This document shows positions 45,509 through 53,730 of a DNA stretch of 64,000 bases, piece after piece. The translations under genes were made by a program, and so were the position numbers. The first letter of the stretch is position 1; every line of letters begins with the position of its first letter. Source of the stretch: Sideroxydans lithotrophicus (lineage in GTDB: Bacteria > Pseudomonadota > Gammaproteobacteria > Burkholderiales > Gallionellaceae); assembly GCA_020723185.1 (NCBI GenBank), contig DYJI01000003.1, positions 62,001 through 126,000 of the forward strand, read 5' to 3'. The notes below the pieces were generated by a model that did not search any database, had not been told where the DNA came from, and saw only the letters and a program-made list of their open reading frames with translations.

Positions 45509-45529
45509 TGTAACCAATTTGTAACCACG
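45509..45529 (+). promoter_or_regulatory. Left integrase arm-type sites (candidate)
   Basis: Two copies of TGTAACCA (45509-45516 and 45520-45527) with an 11-bp period; the second extends to TGTAACCACG. The same pair with the same period and orientation occurs at the other end (53532-53552). Arm-type sites of tyrosine integrases have this arrangement. Confidence 0.6.
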
Positions 45530-45659
45530 TTTGCTCAATGCCGCAGCAGCCATGTGCTGGCGAGGCTGCTCGTACTGCCGAACCGCCGCCCACTTTTCCG
45601 GGGTATCAATTTTCACCAGATGGCTTTCGCCTGATCGGTGCCGCGATGGCGGCCACAGG

Positions 45660-45771
45660 GGGCGAGTGTATGTTTGTGACTGTTTCCTCTATATCCGACG
45701 TATATGTGAATTTAGAGTTTTTATGTCTGACGGATCATAAGAAGAAAACAGTCACAAACATACACTCGCCC
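45660..45771. repeat. Perfect 26-bp inverted repeat with 60-bp centre
   Basis: The arms 45660-45685 and 45746-45771 are perfectly complementary over 26 bp. The AT-rich 60-bp centre can itself fold around TCCG/CGGA. It lies in the element's left 443-bp region (45454-45896), where I see no convincing gene; a frame of 85 codons across it looks accidental. No transposase is present. Confidence 0.9.
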
Positions 45772-45896
45772 AATATTGTGCGGCTGCAACTGTGACAGAG
45801 GGGGAGGGCGCGGGTATATCGAAAACACCCCAAAGCTGCTAGCCTGCTGTTGTCATAGACGCGGAGGCGTTCGAGACGTTAAATAGGAGACAGTGC

Positions 45897-46226
45897 ATGA
45901 GTGCCACAGAATGCCCCCATTGCCACAAATTCTTCACCTTGATGGATCGTACCGCGTGCCCGTATTGTTTCGGCGAGTTGCCTGAACCTGTTGCGCCACA
46001 AGGTGCGCCGCCTGTTGCAAATAACCAGCCAGAATTCACTTGTCCGAAGTGTGGGTCGCCATACCTCACCGGAGACAAAAAAGGGTTTGGTCTGGGAAAA
46101 GCCGTGGTCGGCGGCGTGCTGCTGGGCGGGGTCGGGTTGCTTGGCGGGTTTATCGGTTCAAGAAAAATCATGGTCTCTTGTATGCAGTGCGGCCACTCGT
46201 GGGAACCGGGGAAAAAGAGTGATTGA
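45897..46226 (+). CDS. Double zinc-ribbon protein with glycine-rich membrane hairpin
   Basis: A 109-residue protein. Residues 6-28 contain CPHCHKFF and CPYCFGEL (one C2-C2 zinc ribbon), and CPKCGSPY at about 50 pairs with CMQCGHSW at about 95 for a second. Between them lies the Gly-rich hydrophobic stretch AVVGGVLLGGVGLLGGFIG, which could insert in a membrane. It is the only plus-strand gene of the element. No family recognised; a regulator or membrane-linked zinc protein is possible. Confidence 0.7.
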   Translation: MSATECPHCHKFFTLMDRTACPYCFGELPEPVAPQGAPPVANNQPEFTCPKCGSPYLTGDKKGFGLGKAVVGGVLLGGVGLLGGFIGSRKIMVSCMQCGHSWEPGKKSD

Positions 46227-46732
46227 GCGCGCCCCTCGCTGTTAGTGGTACGAGGCAGCATGTGACAATATGACGTGCAGCGGGGGCGCGGTTCGCCGTT
46301 GATAGGGCGTTTCATCGCTGCGCGTTTGCCCGTTTCGAGTGCGAGTTTCGTACCTCGAACCACACCTCGTACGAAAAAGTGCGAGGCGAAATGTTCAATG
46401 CGTATGCGGGCGAGATCGGTCCAGGGGCGCTAGGGTGTCAGGGAATTGCTCCACCCTACCCCTGCCACAGGTTGCAGCAGCAGCGCGCCGCGTTCAATCC
46501 GTTACGTTACCGAAGCATTCTTGCATCCGTGCAATGTGAGGCGCTATCGCCGCACGGTCGGGCGCTGCCCCGCTCAATCTGTTTTCGTTACATGCGATAG
46601 GTGCGAACCGTTACGGGTGAAATGAGGGGCGGGAATCGGTATAGGTAGCGAGAGCGGGGACGAATTGCCGTACCTACCCCGCCACGCCCGGCAAGCTGTG
46701 CTGCTACCTGCTGGGCGTGGTGTCCTTTCTCA
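46227..46732. other. 506-bp non-coding region with iteron-like motifs (possible replication origin)
   Basis: No supported gene. Four CGTTAC hexamers occur at 46500, 46505, 46586 and 46609. An inverted pair TTTCGTAC (46346-46353) / GTACGAAA (46369-46376) is framed by direct GTGCGAG copies at 46339 and 46379, with GGTACGAGG also at 46247. An element with its own primase-helicase needs an origin, and this is the best candidate stretch. Confidence 0.4.
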
Positions 46733-46927
46733 TCAGTGCCGTTTCAATCGCAAGCGTCGGGCTTGCAGCCGTAGAACCTCGCCCTCCATGTCTGGGGCGT
46801 TCTGGCGGGCTTCCCATTGTTCGAGTGTCTGGCCCGTGCGGCGCAGATGTTGCTCGAAGAGGCGGGGCAGTCCACGGTGCGACGTTTCAAGATCGCGGCT
46901 TTTGCGTGATGCGTGTTCGATTGCCAT
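46733..46927 (-). CDS. Small basic hypothetical protein (64 aa)
   Basis: The ATG at 46927 follows an AAAGGAAA ribosome site and gives a 64-residue, Arg-rich helical protein (RGLPRLFEQHLRRTGQTLEQWEARQ; ending RLQARRLRLKRH). I recognise no family. It is the last gene of the element's reverse-strand operon. An overlapping plus-strand frame is not supported by a ribosome site. Confidence 0.55.
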   Translation of the reverse strand: MAIEHASRKSRDLETSHRGLPRLFEQHLRRTGQTLEQWEARQNAPDMEGEVLRLQARRLRLKRH

Positions 46928-46993
46928 GATGTTTCCTTTCCTTGAATGTCCGGTGAACCGCACCGGCACGGCTAGCCCCTGTGGCTAAATCAT

Positions 46994-47674
46994 TTAGCGA
47001 CCCGTCCAGCCGTCCATCGCTGCTGTTGCGGCCTGCGCCAAACTTGCGGGCTTTGCCTTGGGTGGGATGTGCTTGCGCACTACGTCCGGCAGTTCGCTGG
47101 CTGTGAGGAAGCCGTACTCGTGACACTCCAGCAAATAGCGCGTCAGGCGGCTTTGACTGTCTCGCAGCTTGAAGCCGTTGATGGGCATCGCACGCAGGTG
47201 TCCGGCGAATGCAATGCCGTGCTCGGTCAGTTCGTCGCGCAGCGCTGCCTCGGCTGCCACAGCTTCGGCCAGTGCCAGCGCTGCACGGGCTACGGCTGCA
47301 ACGTTCGCGGCATGACGCGGGGCCAGTTCGGCGCATACCTCACGCGATACCCTTGTGCGTTCGTTCGCCACGATTGAGCGCTGCATCGTTTCAGCTTCGC
47401 GCAACACAGCGATGCGGTGCGACAGTTCCTCCAGGTTGCGCGTCAGCGCGTCGCGCCTCGCTACTTTTCCAGCATCAAGCGTGGCACCTGACAACAGCGC
47501 GGCGGCTTCATCTTGGATCACTCGCTGGCGATTCGAGGCCAGCGATTCGAGGCCGCTTAGGATTTCGGAACGCTGTTTCTCAAGGTTGGACAATTCAACC
47601 TGCAATTCAACAAAGCGTTCCGATGCTTCCACATAGGTGCGGTCACGTTCGAGGGTTGTATCAATTTTCTTCAT
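46994..47674 (-). CDS. Coiled-coil hypothetical protein (226 aa)
   Basis: The first ~110 residues form a long heptad coil (FVELQVELSNLEKQRSEILSGLE; RDALTRNLEELSHRIAVLRE), followed by an Ala-rich helix region and a C-terminal tail with an LTASELPDVVRKHIP-like segment. No catalytic motif is visible. It overlaps the 98-aa gene upstream by 14 bp, so translation is probably coupled. Unknown accessory protein of the element. Confidence 0.65.
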   Translation of the reverse strand: MKKIDTTLERDRTYVEASERFVELQVELSNLEKQRSEILSGLESLASNRQRVIQDEAAALLSGATLDAGKVARRDALTRNLEELSHRIAVLREAETMQRSIVANERTRVSREVCAELAPRHAANVAAVARAALALAEAVAAEAALRDELTEHGIAFAGHLRAMPINGFKLRDSQSRLTRYLLECHEYGFLTASELPDVVRKHIPPKAKPASLAQAATAAMDGWTGR

Positions 47675-47957
47675 GGCGGTTTCTCCTTACGATTACAGCA
47701 GGCCGTGCTGTGGCGGGTGTTGCTAATCTGTGGCTGGCTTCGACTTTCGCAGCGGTGCGGCTCCATCCATCGGCGTGCAGCGCCCGTTCTAGTTCTCGCT
47801 TGCGTAGTGCTGTTGCGATACGGGCGGCGGCGTAAACCTTGAACGCTGCGGCGACCTCCTGCACGCTTCCAGCTGTGGCGATTGCGTCCACAAGGGCAGG
47901 CGATACCTTCACCCGTGATTCAAGCAGTGCTGCGGTTATGCGGTCGGCGGGTGTCAT
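47661..47957 (-). CDS. Helical hypothetical protein (98 aa)
   Basis: A 98-residue, Ala-rich helical protein (ADRITAALLESRVKVSPALVDAIATAG; AARIATALRKRELERALHADGW). The start overlaps the primase-helicase stop by 4 bp. The fold could be a small DNA-binding helix bundle, but no family is recognised. Confidence 0.6.
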   Translation of the reverse strand: MTPADRITAALLESRVKVSPALVDAIATAGSVQEVAAAFKVYAAARIATALRKRELERALHADGWSRTAAKVEASHRLATPATARPAVIVRRNRHEEN

Positions 47958-50335
47958 GGTGTTGTCCAGCCTTTCAACTGGTAGCCCATGAGGTAACGCC
48001 CATCATTGCGCCGCGTGATCGTCAGGCTGCGTTCCCCAAGTGAGCGGGTCAGGGCGTGTTGCGACCACGGCGAATGCAGTCCACGCTGTTGCGACCACAT
48101 GGCAAAGCGCTGGTAAATCGCCGCGATACGTTCGCCCGCGCCGGGTGTGCTGATGGTGCAATCTGCGAGGAATTCGCCCAGCAGGTCTTCACCGTCCAGA
48201 TAGTCGGCACTGGCGGCTTCCACACTTGCGGGCGGGTTCAACCCTTGCCGATACCACTCAACTGCGCCCGTGATGCACCAGCGCAGGATCGCCGCGCCTT
48301 CCGCCTTGAGCTTTTCGGCCAGTTGGTGATCCCTTTCTTCTTTCGGAATGGTCACAGTGAAGGGCACCAGCAACACACGGCGGCGGATCGCTTCATCTAT
48401 GCCACGGAAGGTCGGCTGGTGATTGCCGCAAACCATCAGCGAGAATTGCGGGACGTACTCGAAGAAGTCCTGACGCATCCGGCGCGCAGTTATAACGTCG
48501 CCGCCCGTCAGGTCTTTGATGATCGCCTCGTTCCATGACTTGCCCGCCGGAAGTTCGCTACTCACTACCAGCCGCGCACCGTGCAGCCCGGCCAGACTGG
48601 TGGGGTGCTGTTCGTTGCGGGATTCGAGGAACACATCGGCGGGGGCGCGCTTGGCGTATTCGTGCAACAGCCATTGCAGCGTATTGAGGAACACACTCTT
48701 ACCGTTTGCGCCGTTGCCATACAGGAACAGCAGGCGCTGTTCCCGCGTGTATCCGGTCAGGGCATACCCTGCCGCACGCTGTACGAATCCAATCAGTTCG
48801 GCATCGCCTGCGAATATCCGATATAGGAAGGCTTCCCATTGCGGCGCAGGGGTGCCCACAGGTGCGGGATCAACGGCGGATGATTTCGTGATGAAGGCGG
48901 CACGCTCTGGCGCGAGCGTTTCGCCCGTGCGCAGGTCAACGACACCGGACGGCGTGCCCAGCATGTTCAAGTCGGCATCGAACTGTTCAACCGTGGCCAC
49001 AAGGTCGGCATTGCTGCGCGCCGTCTGCTCTACGGCGGCACGGTTCGCAGCCTGCCGCATATCTGTGGCCTTGCGCCGTGTGGCCGCCAGCTGTTTTTCG
49101 CGGTCGTCAGGATTCGGCAGCGTGGCGGCGCGACGTTCCGCCCATGCGACCAACTGCGCAGACTTGCCGCGCAGGTAGTCACGGATTGCCGTCATGTGGT
49201 GCAGCTTATCATCGCGTACCCAGCGCACGCCGTCGAAGAACAGCCAGCAGCCCCACACCGGCACGAAGCGCGCATCCTGTGCCCATCCTGCGCGGGATAG
49301 ATCGAGCGCAATTTGATCGTGCGAGAGGTCGGGCGCTACATCATCAGCGAAGGGTGCGATGTGCCACTGCGCGGATGCGGCCACAGGTTTGGAAGCGATG
49401 CGGGGTTGCTGCATGTAGCTGGTTTGCCGGGCACAGGCCGCAGTGATGGTGCGCACCAGATAATCGTCGCGGTCGTATTTGCCACGGTGCAGGCCGGATT
49501 GCAGCATCAGGCGGCGGATGCGTTCACAGTCCCCGCCCGTCGACCATGCGAGGTGCTGTGCGAGGGCTGCATCGGCTCGGCTTGCATCGTACTGGCGGCC
49601 TGCGCCGGAAGTGTCAGGGAAAGCCATAGCCAGCGCGGCTTCGTCGGCGTTCCACAGGTCTGCAAACGATGCGCGACTGCCGAATGCAGCGGCGGCGCTG
49701 CGCATACCCAGCAGCTTGGCTATCAGTGCCACATCATCGGCGGGCGGCGTGCCGTAGTCCGTCCAGGTTGTCGGCGTGTCACCTGTGGGCGCAGTTGTCG
49801 GCGGGAACAGGTCGGCAATGAGGCGCAACAGGGCATCGGTGCAGTCTGTCGCCGCGTTCCCTGTTGCGCCGGGATGGCCTAATGCGATGAAACGCTTTGA
49901 CGTATAGAGTTCGGCGGATAACGCACCGTTTCGGCATCCGTGAGCAGGTGCCGCCCCTGTATATGTTCCCCACACATGCAACCCCGTGGATGAGATGCTG
50001 GCCTCACATGCTGCGCCGGGAAAACGTGCGACCAGTTCGAGCGCTTGGGGCGACCAGCCCGAACCGTCAGGCAACAGGCAGCCGTCTATGTCGAGACAGA
50101 ACACCGAATCATTGTCCGTCAGCACGAACCCAACGCCGTATCCGTGCCCAAGTGCTGCCGCAGCGGCACGGGCAGTCACAGCACTGCACCAGTTCGACGG
50201 ATTGTGCGCATCGCATGGGGTGCCCGCAACCCCGCACGGTATCTTGTCGGTTTTGCCGGGGCGCGTTGTGCTTGGCTGTGCGCGGTACAGGATGAACTGA
50301 TCGAATGATTCTAGAGATTCGAGGGCGTTATTCAT
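47954..50335 (-). CDS. P4-alpha-like primase / SF3 helicase
   Basis: A 793-residue replication protein. The N-terminal half looks like a prim-pol domain: FCLDIDGCLLPDG has the D-x-D metal site, and STGLHVWG with ELYTSKRFIALGH follow. The C-terminal third is an SF3 helicase with Walker A LYGNGANGKSVFLNTL and Walker B-like ARLVVSSELPAG, plus DLTGGDVITARRMRQDFFEY and FSLMVCGNHQPTFRG. It should prime and unwind the element's own DNA, as P4 alpha does. Confidence 0.9.
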   Translation of the reverse strand: MNNALESLESFDQFILYRAQPSTTRPGKTDKIPCGVAGTPCDAHNPSNWCSAVTARAAAAALGHGYGVGFVLTDNDSVFCLDIDGCLLPDGSGWSPQALELVARFPGAACEASISSTGLHVWGTYTGAAPAHGCRNGALSAELYTSKRFIALGHPGATGNAATDCTDALLRLIADLFPPTTAPTGDTPTTWTDYGTPPADDVALIAKLLGMRSAAAAFGSRASFADLWNADEAALAMAFPDTSGAGRQYDASRADAALAQHLAWSTGGDCERIRRLMLQSGLHRGKYDRDDYLVRTITAACARQTSYMQQPRIASKPVAASAQWHIAPFADDVAPDLSHDQIALDLSRAGWAQDARFVPVWGCWLFFDGVRWVRDDKLHHMTAIRDYLRGKSAQLVAWAERRAATLPNPDDREKQLAATRRKATDMRQAANRAAVEQTARSNADLVATVEQFDADLNMLGTPSGVVDLRTGETLAPERAAFITKSSAVDPAPVGTPAPQWEAFLYRIFAGDAELIGFVQRAAGYALTGYTREQRLLFLYGNGANGKSVFLNTLQWLLHEYAKRAPADVFLESRNEQHPTSLAGLHGARLVVSSELPAGKSWNEAIIKDLTGGDVITARRMRQDFFEYVPQFSLMVCGNHQPTFRGIDEAIRRRVLLVPFTVTIPKEERDHQLAEKLKAEGAAILRWCITGAVEWYRQGLNPPASVEAASADYLDGEDLLGEFLADCTISTPGAGERIAAIYQRFAMWSQQRGLHSPWSQHALTRSLGERSLTITRRNDGRYLMGYQLKGWTTP

Positions 50336-50525
50336 AGCGCGCCCCTCTTTCGATGATCTTGCAAAAGCCTATGCTGGGGTCTGCTGCGGGTGCCCATGCG
50401 GCACATTTACTGCCCAAACAATTTTGCGGGGTGTTGCTGCTGGTGATTATCGGACAGACTATAAAATCTGTGGGGGACAGGCCAGCGTGCGATGCTGGCA
50501 ATAGTCGTGGTGGATAGTTTGTCAT
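50328..50525 (-). CDS. Small four-cysteine protein (65 aa)
   Basis: The ATG at 50525 follows AAAGGA. The peptide has the pattern CP-x11-CLGSKCAAW-x9-FC, with four Cys spaced as a small metal- or cluster-binding knuckle. Similar CxGxxCAAW motifs recur in short phage and element proteins, but I cannot name the family. It overlaps the primase-helicase start by 8 bp. The longer upstream frame lacks support. Confidence 0.6.
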   Translation of the reverse strand: MTNYPPRLLPASHAGLSPTDFIVCPIITSSNTPQNCLGSKCAAWAPAADPSIGFCKIIERGARYE

Positions 50526-50593
50526 TTCGAGTCCTTTCGCGGCTGCCTCTCGGCGCGATGTTGGGCGCAAGCGGCTAGCTTGCGGGTCAGTGT

Positions 50594-50872
50594 TTAAGCT
50601 GTTGCTGTTTGGGTGTGTGTTGGAGTGGTCGGGGTCTTTGCGCCGCCTTCCAGCAGTTCGCGGATCGCGGCCACAGGCCATGCAAGGCGGCCAGATATGC
50701 GGACGGGGCGAAGTGCGCCGTTTTCCAAACAAGCCCAAGCGCGCAAGGTTTGCGGCTGTCTGTTTAGGTAGTACGCGGCGGCATCAGTTGGAACGGTGGG
50801 ACGTGTTACTTGTTCCAGCGGAGGGAATGTCGGCAGGTTATGCGCGGCGGGTGTTTGTTGAACGGTTTGCAT
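50594..50872 (-). CDS. AlpA/MerR-like helix-turn-helix regulator
   Basis: A 92-residue protein: TDAAAYYLNRQPQTLRAWACLENGALRPVRISGRLAWPVAAIRELL is the winged-helix core of AlpA-type activators/excisionases (helix-turn-helix, then a wing ending in a WPVAAIRELL helix). P4-like elements use such a protein to control excision and replication genes. The Thr-rich tail is unusual. Confidence 0.75.
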   Translation of the reverse strand: MQTVQQTPAAHNLPTFPPLEQVTRPTVPTDAAAYYLNRQPQTLRAWACLENGALRPVRISGRLAWPVAAIRELLEGGAKTPTTPTHTQTATA

Positions 50873-51032
50873 TTGGAACCACCTTTAGCCTTTCGGCGTT
50901 GTAGAAGACGGTTCTATTACATAGGGGCGTTAAACGCCCGCAATTGGCGTTTATTGGTGTTCCAAATACTATTGAAAGCCTTTCTGGATAAGGCTTTGCG
51001 CACGGGGCAATTCGGGGCAATGCCCGAATGCT

Positions 51033-51692
51033 TTAAGATTTAATGCCCGCCAGCGCATGGCGTTTTATGGTTGCAGGGCTAGGAACCTTGCCGCCTCGCC
51101 CTGTCATGCCGGGTTCGCCTTCCGCCTTTTTCTTGGTCATTTCCGTATGGGTTTTAGTGGCGAGTTGCTCCACATTTAGGCGGGGGTTTTTCGTGTGGAT
51201 GCTTTCAGCAATGGCGCGGGCTGGCCTTTTCCAAACATCGTCCGGCGTTACCATGGGCGTGGCTTCCACCTTCGCAGCAGGGGCGCGTGTGGCCACAGGT
51301 GCAGGGTCAACCCATGGGGGCAGCGTAGCGCCTGAAAGTTCACACAACAGGCGGGCAGCGTCCAGCATTGCGGCTTCAATTTGTGGGCGCATTTCTACAG
51401 CAGTTTCCAGCGTGTTCGCTTTAATGGCGATTGTCTCCGCGTCTGTCTCCGCGTCCCAAGTGTGCGGGTCTAGCGGCTGTGCATCGGGGTGCATGAAGGT
51501 GAGTTGTAGCAGTTCGCGTGCTTGTTTTTCGATAGCGGTTGCGGCGTAATCTTCAAACATTGTCGCGCCATTCAGCGCAGAGTCGGCCCACACCCCCCCT
51601 TGATACTTCATGGCATGTGCTCTCTGTTCGCGTGCCTTCGGATAGTGTGCAATCGCTAAATCCCGCAAGCTCTCAATTTTCCGTTTTTCCAT
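51033..51692 (-). CDS. Hypothetical protein of the integrated element (219 aa)
   Basis: The ATG at 51692 has an AGGA ribosome site eight bases upstream. The 219 residues start with a charged helical region ([23 protein letters not shown]), a middle helical part with a Pro/Ala linker ([17 protein letters not shown]), then a C-terminal half resembling a helix-turn-helix ([27 protein letters not shown]). I see no enzyme motif. A DNA-binding role is possible from the C-terminal half. Confidence 0.6.
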   Translation of the reverse strand: MEKRKIESLRDLAIAHYPKAREQRAHAMKYQGGVWADSALNGATMFEDYAATAIEKQARELLQLTFMHPDAQPLDPHTWDAETDAETIAIKANTLETAVEMRPQIEAAMLDAARLLCELSGATLPPWVDPAPVATRAPAAKVEATPMVTPDDVWKRPARAIAESIHTKNPRLNVEQLATKTHTEMTKKKAEGEPGMTGRGGKVPSPATIKRHALAGIKS

Positions 51693-51809
51693 TTTGCATC
51701 CTTTCTCAATGCTCTTTCGTTTGGGTGCCGCACCATGCCGGTGAAAGTGTCCGGCGATTCGCCCCGTCGGGCTAGGTGCGGCAATACTCGTTATGCGGCT
51801 AGTCAACGT

Positions 51810-52088
51810 TCACTGCGGGCGGTAACCTTTCGATTCCAGACACATCCTCATAATCTCACCTTGCCGCATGCCTGTATTAATATCATTGGCAATCGTGGTG
51901 CTGGTGTTTTCGGTAATTGACCCGCTTGGCGCGCTTCCGGTAGCCTTTGCGGCCTCGTACCGACAATCGGCGAAGTCTTTACGTTCATCTTCTGCGCTGG
52001 TTCCAGTTTTTCCGTAGATAGTTGGCCCGGCACACCCTGCCAGTAAAACGATTGTCATCATTGCTGTGAGTTTCATAATTTGAGTCAT
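51810..52088 (-). CDS. Small lipoprotein carried by the element
   Basis: 92 residues with lipobox VLLAGC (Cys19), then a polar domain (TSAEDERKDFADCRYEAAKA, MRQGEIMRMCLESKGYRP) with two conserved-looking Cys. The ATG at 52088 is spaced well from AAGGGA; an ATG at 52094 is too close to it. The domain resembles small YfjS/YafY-like or DUF-type lipoproteins on prophages. It may alter the cell surface, for example by superinfection exclusion, but that is conjecture. Confidence 0.65.
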   Translation of the reverse strand: MTQIMKLTAMMTIVLLAGCAGPTIYGKTGTSAEDERKDFADCRYEAAKATGSAPSGSITENTSTTIANDINTGMRQGEIMRMCLESKGYRPQ

Positions 52089-52149
52089 TATCATTTCCCT
52101 TTTAATTAAAATTTGAAACTTGCCTGATACCGTCAGGCTTCGGGTTGCT

Positions 52150-53508
52150 CTATGCCACCACACGCAAACCCGCTTGCACTGGCACAAACTCGATTCCTGC
52201 CTGCTCCAGAATCCAGGCTTCAATTTTGACGTGCCACAGGTGCAGCAAGTCTAGTTCACGCTGGATATAGTGCTTCTCGGCTATCGCGCTCGGCTTGTGC
52301 CCCATTATTTGCGCGACGATACCGGCGGGGACTTCCACCCATTCCGACAAGGTGCCAAAGGAACGGCGCAGGCCATGCAGGGACAGCGCAGGAAGAGCGG
52401 CGGCGGTCAGTGCCGTGTTGTGCTGCTTGCGCGGCTCTTCAAGCCTTCCTGATGCGGCTGTCGGGCTTGAGAAAACAAACTCATTGCGGCGCGGCAGCGC
52501 GGCTATCAGGTGTTCGAGGTATGGGGTCAGCGGAATGGTGCGCTCGCCTTCCACCTTGTCGCGGATGGTCAGGCTCTTCCATTGAAAATCCACATCCGCC
52601 CAGCGCAGCCCGGCCAGTTCGTTGCGCCTTGCGCCGGTCAGCAGCAAGCCTTGCAGGTATGCGCTGATAACCGGATTGCCAATTTTCTGCACGGCTTCAA
52701 ACCACGGCTTGATCTGCGCCCGGCGCAGGCTGTCGTTCGGCTTCGGCTTAACTGTTGGGACTTTGCGCTTCACGTCATCGGACTGGCACGCGCCAGCTTG
52801 AACGGCTGCGCTGTAGGTTTCATGCTTGGCGCACCACGTCAGGAAGGCGCGAAGGGCGCGGAAGGCTTGCGCGGCAGTGGTGGGGGCTTGCTTCGATTCT
52901 TTATCCAGCCATGCCGCAATCACTTTTGCGTCAAGGTCGGCAAGGCGCATAGTCATCAGCGGCACCAATACGCCGGGGCGCGTCTTTTTGGATTCGCCGG
53001 GGCGGGTGCCGCGCTTACGCTTCACTCCACCGGCTTGCACAAAGTAGGCATGGTGGGCTTTGTGCTTATCGCCCCATTCCGGCTTGCCGTCTTTCATGGC
53101 GGCGCTACGCTCGGCCACATAGGTTTGCCATGCTTCGTCCACAGTTAGCGATTCGCGGGCTTGCTGTGCTGTCAGGGCGGCGGCTTTGGCTTCCTTGGCG
53201 GCTTCCTGTTCGGCCTTCACTTGGCGCGGGTCGTTGCCTTGATCTATGACGGTTTGAAGGCGGCGGGCTTCCTTTTGCGCATCGGCAATGCTCCACGCGC
53301 CCACATTGCCGATGGTCACGCGCATGGTTTGCCCGTTTACCTTGGCTTGGAAAATGTAGGACTTGGAACCGGCAGCAGTCGCACGGACGGCAAGCCCCAG
53401 CGGATCATCGCACCACAGAAAGGACTGCGCCTTACCTTCGGCGCATTGAAAGTCAGCAATGCGCCCCGCCGTGAATTTCACCTTTACCGCTTTGACTATC
53501 TTTGCCAT
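52150..53508 (-). CDS. Tyrosine recombinase/integrase (P4/IntS-type)
   Basis: A 452-residue integrase. The N-terminal domain (DDPLGLAVRATAAGSKSYIFQAK) is the DUF4102-type arm-binding region. The catalytic residues are visible: TGARRNEL (first Arg), HGLRRSFG (His-x-x-Arg), GHKPS (second His) and YIQREL (nucleophile Tyr). It sits 173 bp inside attR and should recombine the 47-bp tRNA-Thr sites. Confidence 0.93.
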   Translation of the reverse strand: MAKIVKAVKVKFTAGRIADFQCAEGKAQSFLWCDDPLGLAVRATAAGSKSYIFQAKVNGQTMRVTIGNVGAWSIADAQKEARRLQTVIDQGNDPRQVKAEQEAAKEAKAAALTAQQARESLTVDEAWQTYVAERSAAMKDGKPEWGDKHKAHHAYFVQAGGVKRKRGTRPGESKKTRPGVLVPLMTMRLADLDAKVIAAWLDKESKQAPTTAAQAFRALRAFLTWCAKHETYSAAVQAGACQSDDVKRKVPTVKPKPNDSLRRAQIKPWFEAVQKIGNPVISAYLQGLLLTGARRNELAGLRWADVDFQWKSLTIRDKVEGERTIPLTPYLEHLIAALPRRNEFVFSSPTAASGRLEEPRKQHNTALTAAALPALSLHGLRRSFGTLSEWVEVPAGIVAQIMGHKPSAIAEKHYIQRELDLLHLWHVKIEAWILEQAGIEFVPVQAGLRVVA

Positions 53509-53531
53509 GCCGCCCCCTTGCTGCCTTTAAA

Positions 53532-53552
53532 TGTAACCAGTATGTAACCACG
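53532..53552 (+). promoter_or_regulatory. Right integrase arm-type sites (candidate)
   Basis: TGTAACCA at 53532-53539 and 53543-53550 (the latter TGTAACCACG), with the same 11-bp period and orientation as the left pair. They lie upstream of the integrase start, so binding could also repress int. Confidence 0.6.
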
Positions 53553-53681
53553 ATGGCAGTATATTCCTGAATACATATCAATACAAGGCAAGGGGGCAAT
53601 GTGTTACATATCCATGAAAACAAAGAAAATTGATTATTTTGTGAATGGCAATCAATGCTGCAAAATGTGCCGAACGTCAGA

Positions 53682-53728
53682 CTTGTAAGCGGTAGGTCGT
53701 CAGTTCGAATCCGACAAGCGGCACCAAT
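53682..53728 (+). repeat. attR, 47-bp direct repeat (partial tRNA-Thr)
   Basis: An exact copy of the tRNA-Thr 3' half from the anticodon loop through CCA plus two bases. It lacks the 5' half, so it is not a functional tRNA. Confidence 0.93.
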
Positions 53729-53730
53729 AA

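Larger units (their letters stand above)
45407..53728. mobile_element. P4-like integrated element in tRNA-Thr (8.3 kb)
   Basis: The element is bounded by 47-bp perfect direct repeats made from the tRNA-Thr 3' half. It carries a tyrosine integrase at its right end, an AlpA-like regulator, a P4-type primase-helicase and six small genes of unknown function, with no capsid, tail, relaxase or type IV secretion genes. This fits a phage satellite or integrative plasmid. Base composition is close to the host's. The integrase lies far from the intact tRNA and is transcribed inward. Confidence 0.9.

Noticed and set aside
45660-45771. Retron msr-msd as explanation of the inverted repeat
   Set aside because: No reverse transcriptase gene is present in the element or nearby.
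45538-45795. 85-codon plus-strand frame across the 26-bp inverted repeat
   Set aside because: No ribosome site, no family, and the frame simply crosses the palindrome; the DNA structure is the better explanation.
46665-46988. 107-codon plus-strand frame overlapping the 64-aa reverse gene
   Set aside because: It lacks a ribosome site, while the reverse-strand gene has one and belongs to the reverse operon.
53682-53728. A second tRNA-Thr gene at the right end of the element
   Set aside because: Only the 3' half from the anticodon loop is present; the 5' acceptor and D arms are missing, so it is attR.
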